From: Rufibacter immobilis
GTDB taxonomy: Bacteria; Bacteroidota; Bacteroidia; Cytophagales; Hymenobacteraceae
Assembly: GCF_003721565.1 (NCBI RefSeq)
Contig: NZ_RJJE01000009.1
Location: 1,263,668 to 1,327,667, forward strand
DNA: 64,000 nucleotides
Direction of reading: 5' to 3'
The position numbers and the translations under genes are program-made. The notes below the pieces were generated by a model. It had not been told where the DNA came from. It ran no database searches and saw nothing but the letters and a program-made list of their open reading frames with translations. This document shows, piece after piece, positions 59,562-64,000 of the stretch (within the stretch, counting starts at the first letter, position 1; each line of letters begins with the position of its first letter).

Positions 59562-60080
59562 TTACTCAAACTCTGGCCGGTTTCTCTTCATAATGGCCGC
59601 GATGATAAGGGAGAAAATGAAACCTAAAAAGACAGCCCCAATTAATCCAAAGATAAACATCATTTCAGGGGTGGTAAACTTCTCAGTCATGCTGGTAGCG
59701 GCCTCAATTTGTTCATCACTCATTCCATTGCGCTCCATCTCCTCAATTGAGGAATTCCTAATCTGTTCAATGATATTAGGATCAATGAACTTCAAATAAA
59801 TATAAGCAAAGATACTGCTTAGAACCCCAGAAACAGTAGCAAGAAGCGTACCTATACCAAGCCCTTGCCCATACGACATATACCCGTTATTCTCCTTTTT
59901 GAAATAGTTGTAGGCTAGTACGATCCCCGCAATAGGAATTATCATTCCTATATAGGTTACAGCTTTATTAGTATGTAGTCCTGTTACATAAAGAATCAAA
60001 CTGAAGATGATGGAAATAAACCCTGTAATGATGCCATATCGCACACCTACAGAGCCAGGAGTAACTGTTCTTTCATTCAT
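59562..60080 (-). CDS. DUF4199 membrane protein 1
   Basis: A 172-residue protein with four TM segments and the DUF4199 pattern: GVRYGIITGFISIIFSLILYVTG, YIGMIIPIAGIVLAYNYFK, GYMSYGQGLGIGTLLATVSGVLSSIFAYIYLKFIDPN and FIFGLIGAVFLGFIFSLIIAAIMKRN. Function unknown. Tandem with a second DUF4199 gene. Confidence 0.86.
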   Translation of the reverse strand: MNERTVTPGSVGVRYGIITGFISIIFSLILYVTGLHTNKAVTYIGMIIPIAGIVLAYNYFKKENNGYMSYGQGLGIGTLLATVSGVLSSIFAYIYLKFIDPNIIEQIRNSSIEEMERNGMSDEQIEAATSMTEKFTTPEMMFIFGLIGAVFLGFIFSLIIAAIMKRNRPEFE

Positions 60081-60096
60081 AGCTATTTGTTTTAAG

Positions 60097-60615
60097 TTAT
60101 TTTCTAAAAAAAACGCCTAGAACGATACTGATGAAGAAGCCCACCAACATACGATTCACGAAGGTTATCTGAGCCAGCACAAAAGCATTTAACTGATTCA
60201 GGTTTTGGTAAGCATTCTTATAGTTTAGTTCTCCCATCATTTTTACCAGTTCAGGCTTAGTCTGTTCCATCCGTTTCTGGCTCAATATAATGTATTCCTG
60301 GATCATCTGCTCTCCGGCAAAAAAAGAATAGATGCACATTAACATCGCGGTAGTAAACGCTAAAAAGAAAACAGTATAGAAACCTACTTTGAACGCCTTT
60401 CCAAAACCTATTTCAGCATCATGAAACTTCTTGTAATATTTAATGGCAAGAAAAATGAAGACAGAAACAAAAATAAGGGTGGACGAATACTCGCTGGCAT
60501 TGTCATAAGGGTTCTCAAACCCAGTCAAAGCAAGGATAAGTATATAAATAAAACTTGCAATTCCTCCTGTTACGCCATATCTGATGGCAGTATTAATAAC
60601 AGCTTTGTCAAACAT
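60097..60615 (-). CDS. DUF4199 membrane protein 2
   Basis: A 172-residue paralog of the neighbouring gene, same four-TM layout (AIRYGVTGGIASFIYILILALTG, FHDAEIGFGKAFKVGFYTVFFLAFTTAMLMCIYSFFAG). The two lie 16 nt apart on the same strand and probably arose by duplication. Function unknown. Confidence 0.86.
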   Translation of the reverse strand: MFDKAVINTAIRYGVTGGIASFIYILILALTGFENPYDNASEYSSTLIFVSVFIFLAIKYYKKFHDAEIGFGKAFKVGFYTVFFLAFTTAMLMCIYSFFAGEQMIQEYIILSQKRMEQTKPELVKMMGELNYKNAYQNLNQLNAFVLAQITFVNRMLVGFFISIVLGVFFRK

Positions 60616-60637
60616 CAGCTTTTTGAAAGGGTTTACT

Positions 60638-61918
60638 TTATTTTGAATAAGCAGGATTTAGAGTTAACTGCCCATTCATGTATGTTCCATAGACACAGCC
60701 TATCAACTCTTGACCAAGAAAGGGGCTGTTTTTGGCAGAAGATGCATTGAGCATTGGATCAAACACCCAAGTTTTAGTAGGATTGAAAAAAGTAAGATTT
60801 GCTGCCCCTTCTTCTACAATGGTGGGTACAGGTAGGCTTATGACATTTCGGGAGCCTACACTTAATTTCTGCACTATATTTTTCCATGAAACTTGAGCAG
60901 TCATGGTTTCATTGGCAACAGCATAAGCGGTTTGCAAGCCTATGATTCCTGCTTCTGCTAAATCAAATTCCATTTCTTTGGCTTCCTCATTCCAAGGTAA
61001 ATGAGCAGAAACGATGGTGTCAATGGTTCCATCCTGCAATGCTTCCCAAATAGCCACTTTGTCTTCTTCGCTCCTGAAAGGGGGGCTTACTTTGTAGTTT
61101 ACGTCAAAGGGTATCATGGTCTGATCAATAAATGCACACTGGTGGGCCGCAACATCACAGGTTACCTTTAGTCCCTCTTGTTTTGCTTGCCTTACAGCAT
61201 TCAATGCTCCAGCGGTTGAAAGCTGAGTAAAGTGCAACCTGCCTCCGGTATACCTTAGCAGTTGTAAATCACGGGTTACCTGTACCTCTTCGGCAATGGC
61301 AGGTATTCCTTTCAATCCTAAACGAGTGCTGGCAATGCCTTCATGCATTTGCCCTCCACTCGCCATTCTCTTATTTTCGGGCTTATTAATTAGAACGCCG
61401 TCAATTAATTTCAGGTATTCCAGAGCCTTTAGTACTGTATCTGCTGAGTCTAAAGAATTTACTCCGTCTGAAAATGCAATAGCTCCAGCTGCTTTTAAGT
61501 CTAGTATTTCAGCCAAATCTTTTCCATCCAGATCGTGCGTAACTGCTGCAATAGGATGTAACTGAACATAACTCTGCTGAGATCTCTGCGTGAAGAACTG
61601 GATGGAAGATCTTGTTTGCGTGATAGGATCTACATTGGGTAAGCATGCTACTTCAGTGAACCCACCATACGCAGCTGCCCGCATAAAACCATCTAAGGTT
61701 TCTCTTTGCTCATATCCTGGCTCCCCGCTGAAGGCAATCAGATCAAACCATCCAATAGAGCAGCACAATCCTGGTTCATTTATTACCTGTGCATTTTCTA
61801 CCTCAAGGCTTGGAGCTATTTTAGAAACTTGGCCATCCTTCAGAAGAATATCTACGGCTTGACCATCCAGGGGGGAAGATGAATCAACAACGGTGACTGC
61901 TTTAAATAGAAGATCCAC
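60638..61918 (-). CDS. Dihydroorotase-like protein lacking the metal site
   Basis: A 426-residue amidohydrolase-fold protein of the dihydroorotase family, of normal length. At the DxHxH metal site the sequence is GWFDLIAFSGEPGYE, so both His (positions 61 and 63) are replaced by Ile and Phe. The TDHAPH motif with the catalytic Asp is VSAHLPWN. Other family phrases remain: GGFTEVACLPN, DGTIDTIVSAHLP, AEAGIIGLQTA. Metal-free dihydroorotase homologs exist as structural partners of aspartate carbamoyltransferase. I infer a non-catalytic role. It overlaps the BatA-type gene by 17 nt. Confidence 0.88.
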   Translation of the reverse strand: MDLLFKAVTVVDSSSPLDGQAVDILLKDGQVSKIAPSLEVENAQVINEPGLCCSIGWFDLIAFSGEPGYEQRETLDGFMRAAAYGGFTEVACLPNVDPITQTRSSIQFFTQRSQQSYVQLHPIAAVTHDLDGKDLAEILDLKAAGAIAFSDGVNSLDSADTVLKALEYLKLIDGVLINKPENKRMASGGQMHEGIASTRLGLKGIPAIAEEVQVTRDLQLLRYTGGRLHFTQLSTAGALNAVRQAKQEGLKVTCDVAAHQCAFIDQTMIPFDVNYKVSPPFRSEEDKVAIWEALQDGTIDTIVSAHLPWNEEAKEMEFDLAEAGIIGLQTAYAVANETMTAQVSWKNIVQKLSVGSRNVISLPVPTIVEEGAANLTFFNPTKTWVFDPMLNASSAKNSPFLGQELIGCVYGTYMNGQLTLNPAYSK

Positions 61919-63860
61919 TTTTTTTAGTGCTTAAAATGACAGCCTCTCCTATGAGGCACATAAAACACAATATTAGGCAATATTTCCAAAGGGATGAGCT
62001 GGTACCTTCCATTTGCAACTGTTTTTGTAATGAGATCTTCTCATCAGCCTCTAAAACATTGACTTTATTTCCATACTCAGCTAAAATTTCTTTAAGTTCT
62101 CCAACTGTATAACCTTCTAATTTAGATTCAACTCTAGGAATATTTAATGCGATAGAGGGGACCTCTTTCCCTGCAACAGTCACCGTGTAAAAGCCAGGCT
62201 TACTGATCTCCTTTGGCAATGTCATTTGTAGTTGATTCTGGAAAATCTTCTGATCTGGAATATAAGTTTGCCCATTATTATAGAGAGCAACTTGTTGATT
62301 AGCTACATCTTTTGGCACAATAGGGATTGTGATAGTACCGTTTTGAGGAGCATGAGACAGTACAATAGGGGCAGCACTTGTTGTTAAAGCTAATTGATAT
62401 AGTACTGGAACAAACAAGGGGTGTGAAATGAAGGAAGAATTACTTGTTAATGGTGAGGCAAACAAATGCACTTGTCCATTTCCAATTCTGAAGGTACTCA
62501 AGAAAGGAGTGGCATCTTCAAACTTTAATATGGTATGGTAAGCACTTTCCCACCGTAATAATGGTTTCACGTTTGGCATCCTCATGTTCTTGACTTCTTT
62601 TTCAAAAATCTGAGAAAAAAAAGCATCAGATAAGTCAGGTTCTTTTAAAGCTTTAGCATCTATTTGATTACTTTCCTCTCTTATGCCTTTTAATCCGAGC
62701 TGATCAAGAAATGCTATTGTGGAATTAGCTGCACTTGCATTAGGCAGAAGTACTAAAGATCTGCCGTCATCTAACCAAGCTTTTATGGCTGCAACTGTAG
62801 AAAGCCCTACTCCAGTAGATGGAATTTCGTAAACCCACAGCTTCGCCTCCTGAGCACGTCCTTTAGTTATAGTAAAAGAAGGCTCAGTAGCATATGCTTG
62901 AATGACAGGATGACGTGTACTTATGGCTTCATCTATTTTTATACCTACAGCCGTAGGTTTAGGAAGAACTACATAGAAGTTATTGTCAAAAGGAGTAGCA
63001 GCATCTTCAACAGAGAAAATAATTTGCTTTTCAGCACCTACCGTCAAAGGAATCTTAAACCGAGCAATTGCTTTCTTTCCCGGCTCCACTAATACTTGAG
63101 TAGTACCTAACAGAGAATTATCTTCAGATGCTGTAATCTTTACAGAGATCCCTTCTGTTAGCATACTACCTGCTACTTGCACGAAAACATTTGCAAGAGA
63201 ATTGGGAAATAACGTGGGTTGATCTAACCAAACCGAATCTACATATAGATTAGAGGTGTTCTCATTTACATAGGAGACTAAAGTATAATGACGCTTCCTA
63301 GACAACTTTTTTAAATTAGTTTCTGTGAAAACTGAGCGTTGAAAATCTGAAAATATATAAGTGTGAGAGGTTCTATTGATCATATCCTCCTGCTCTAGTA
63401 GATCTGCTGCAGATGATGAAAGGCTTAAATGATTAGAGAGAGTCTCATCATAATTTTTATTATCTGAAACTCCAGTATCATACGGGCTCTGTAGTGCTTG
63501 TAGCTCTTTATAATCCTTCGCAGCTAAAGTGAGTTTAGTACTGGCTTTTTCACTAGATGAGCTCTGCATACTCCAGCTTGTATCAATTAGTACCGTAGCC
63601 TTTACACCTGTACTAATTTGCCCTCTGTTTCCTTGAACAAGGTAGAAAATAAAGGCACCTAGTGCTGACGCAATAAAAAGTAGCCTTAGGAAGAGAAGAA
63701 AGTAATTGTAAATCTTACGAACAGAGCGAGTCCTGGAAATAAGAACACTTAAAAACTGGAGGTGGGGGAACTCAAGCGTTTGCCTAAGTCGCAGACCAAA
63801 GAAGTGAATTATGAATAAGGTGACAGCAGCAACTGCTGTTCCGACTAGTAGAGGGAGCAT
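61902..63860 (-). CDS. BatA-type N-terminal membrane / VWA-like protein
   Basis: A 652-residue protein. It opens with the BatA_N pattern (VTLFIIHFFGLRLRQTLEFPHLQFL, then KIYNYFLLFLRLLFIASALGAFIFYLV), has a VWA-like domain with ATVLIDTSWSMQSSSSEKAS (MIDAS-like DTSWSMQS) and a long beta-rich extracytoplasmic part, ending with a C-terminal TM (LWKYCLILCFMCLIGEAVI). Bat proteins are linked to aerotolerance or stress in Bacteroidota; function here is inferred. It is upstream of, and overlapping, the dihydroorotase-like gene. Confidence 0.82.
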   Translation of the reverse strand: MLPLLVGTAVAAVTLFIIHFFGLRLRQTLEFPHLQFLSVLISRTRSVRKIYNYFLLFLRLLFIASALGAFIFYLVQGNRGQISTGVKATVLIDTSWSMQSSSSEKASTKLTLAAKDYKELQALQSPYDTGVSDNKNYDETLSNHLSLSSSAADLLEQEDMINRTSHTYIFSDFQRSVFTETNLKKLSRKRHYTLVSYVNENTSNLYVDSVWLDQPTLFPNSLANVFVQVAGSMLTEGISVKITASEDNSLLGTTQVLVEPGKKAIARFKIPLTVGAEKQIIFSVEDAATPFDNNFYVVLPKPTAVGIKIDEAISTRHPVIQAYATEPSFTITKGRAQEAKLWVYEIPSTGVGLSTVAAIKAWLDDGRSLVLLPNASAANSTIAFLDQLGLKGIREESNQIDAKALKEPDLSDAFFSQIFEKEVKNMRMPNVKPLLRWESAYHTILKFEDATPFLSTFRIGNGQVHLFASPLTSNSSFISHPLFVPVLYQLALTTSAAPIVLSHAPQNGTITIPIVPKDVANQQVALYNNGQTYIPDQKIFQNQLQMTLPKEISKPGFYTVTVAGKEVPSIALNIPRVESKLEGYTVGELKEILAEYGNKVNVLEADEKISLQKQLQMEGTSSSLWKYCLILCFMCLIGEAVILSTKKSGSSI

Positions 63861-63936
63861 CTGCTTGAGGACTGGTTATCTGTGAAGATACGCATAATCA
63901 GCAAAAACTCCCCCTTCCCCCTTGGCTGTAAACGGG

Positions 63937-63970
63937 AGACGCCCACCGCTGTCTCCAGGGGTGGGCGTCT
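63937..63970. terminator. Hairpin downstream of the 5S rRNA
   Basis: AGACGCCCACC and GGTGGGCGTCT form an 11-bp perfect stem immediately downstream (minus strand) of the 5S gene end; likely the end of an rRNA operon. No long T-run is seen directly after it. Confidence 0.6.
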
Positions 63971-63979
63971 GTTGTGGGG

Positions 63980-64000
63980 TTGGCGGCTACCTACTCTCCC
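63980..64000 (-). rRNA. rrf: 5S ribosomal RNA, 3' end only
   Basis: The minus strand from 64000 reads GGGAGAGTAGGTAGCCGCC, the conserved 3' end of bacterial 5S rRNA. The rest of the gene, and presumably 23S and 16S, lie beyond the window. The exact 3' boundary is approximate. Confidence 0.75.

Noticed and set aside
60720..60736. Match to the repeat arm (AGGGGCTGTTTTTGG) inside the dihydroorotase-like gene
   Set aside because: Only the left arm core is present, no complement follows, and the codons encode NSPFLGQ, which fits a conserved position of the family. Taken as chance.
1..64000. CRISPR array, prophage, transposase or restriction system
   Set aside because: No regularly spaced direct repeats, no integrase or transposase frame and no phage structural gene was seen. 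The repeats present are palindromic and dispersed.

Overview
The window (about 50% GC) is chromosomal DNA from a member of the Bacteroidota. The best guess is Cytophagales / Hymenobacteraceae, for example a Rufibacter-like genome. The taxon is an inference from several things: Bacteroidota-type promoters (a TTG/TTTG box, about 19-20 nt, then TAnnTTTG), Bacteroidota-specific families (DUF3667, DUF4199, DUF1573, DUF3857, BatA-type proteins, an approximately 390-residue NusB, YtxH), and family-level protein similarity. No database was searched.

Layout. 0-3 kb: a lipoprotein cut by the left edge, a 2-oxoglutarate/Fe(II)-type oxygenase and a chromate transporter. 3.2-9.4 kb: a minus-strand nucleotide-sugar operon (acyltransferase, UDP-sugar dehydrogenase, galE, rfbB, TviC-like epimerase, rfbA) feeding surface polysaccharide synthesis. 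9.4-17.4 kb: prmC/ribD, a free methionine sulfoxide reductase, then a lipid/membrane cluster (psd, gdhA, cdsA, DUF3667, a small membrane protein, a CPBP protease). 17.4-31.4 kb: dusB, an EamA exporter, a STAS-like protein, an APC permease, two tandem paralogs with an N-terminal cysteine motif, a histidine kinase divergent from hemA, a phosphodiester glycosidase, an ArsR regulator, anmK and a second amino-acid dehydrogenase. 31.9-45.5 kb: MscS, a TerB-like protein, two identical tRNA-Val genes, a GNAT-like protein, the nusB-ytxH-idh-DUF1573-yajC-ybbR-coaE operon, a leucine-dehydrogenase-like enzyme and an MsbA-like ABC exporter. 45.5-57.2 kb: tRNA-Pro, DUF2490, three tandem DUF3857/transglutaminase paralogs, a CarboxypepD-like outer-membrane protein and an NtrB/NtrC-type pair. 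57.4-64 kb: GT4, GT2, two DUF4199 proteins, a degenerate dihydroorotase and a BatA-type protein, ending at the 3' end of a 5S rRNA gene on the minus strand.

The most striking signal is not a gene. About 26 copies of a roughly 40-bp imperfect palindrome (arms GCGTTTAGGGGCTGTTTTT and its complement) lie in intergenic spaces between 3 and 54.5 kb, never inside a coding region that I could confirm. Copies sit after stop codons, between convergent genes, inside operons and once directly against a start codon. Some carry compensatory arm changes. Two copies accompany a separate ~205-bp dispersed repeat. Other points for follow-up: a dihydroorotase lacking its metal ligands, two DUF3857 paralogs lacking the transglutaminase Cys/His beside one that keeps them, a 54-bp perfect hairpin, and paired TGTTC-N6-GAACA palindromes 21 bp apart upstream of the NtrC-type regulator.

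Several long ORFs begin at codons that overlap or precede a TAnnTTTG promoter box. In those cases the start has been moved to the first downstream ATG, and this is stated in each entry.
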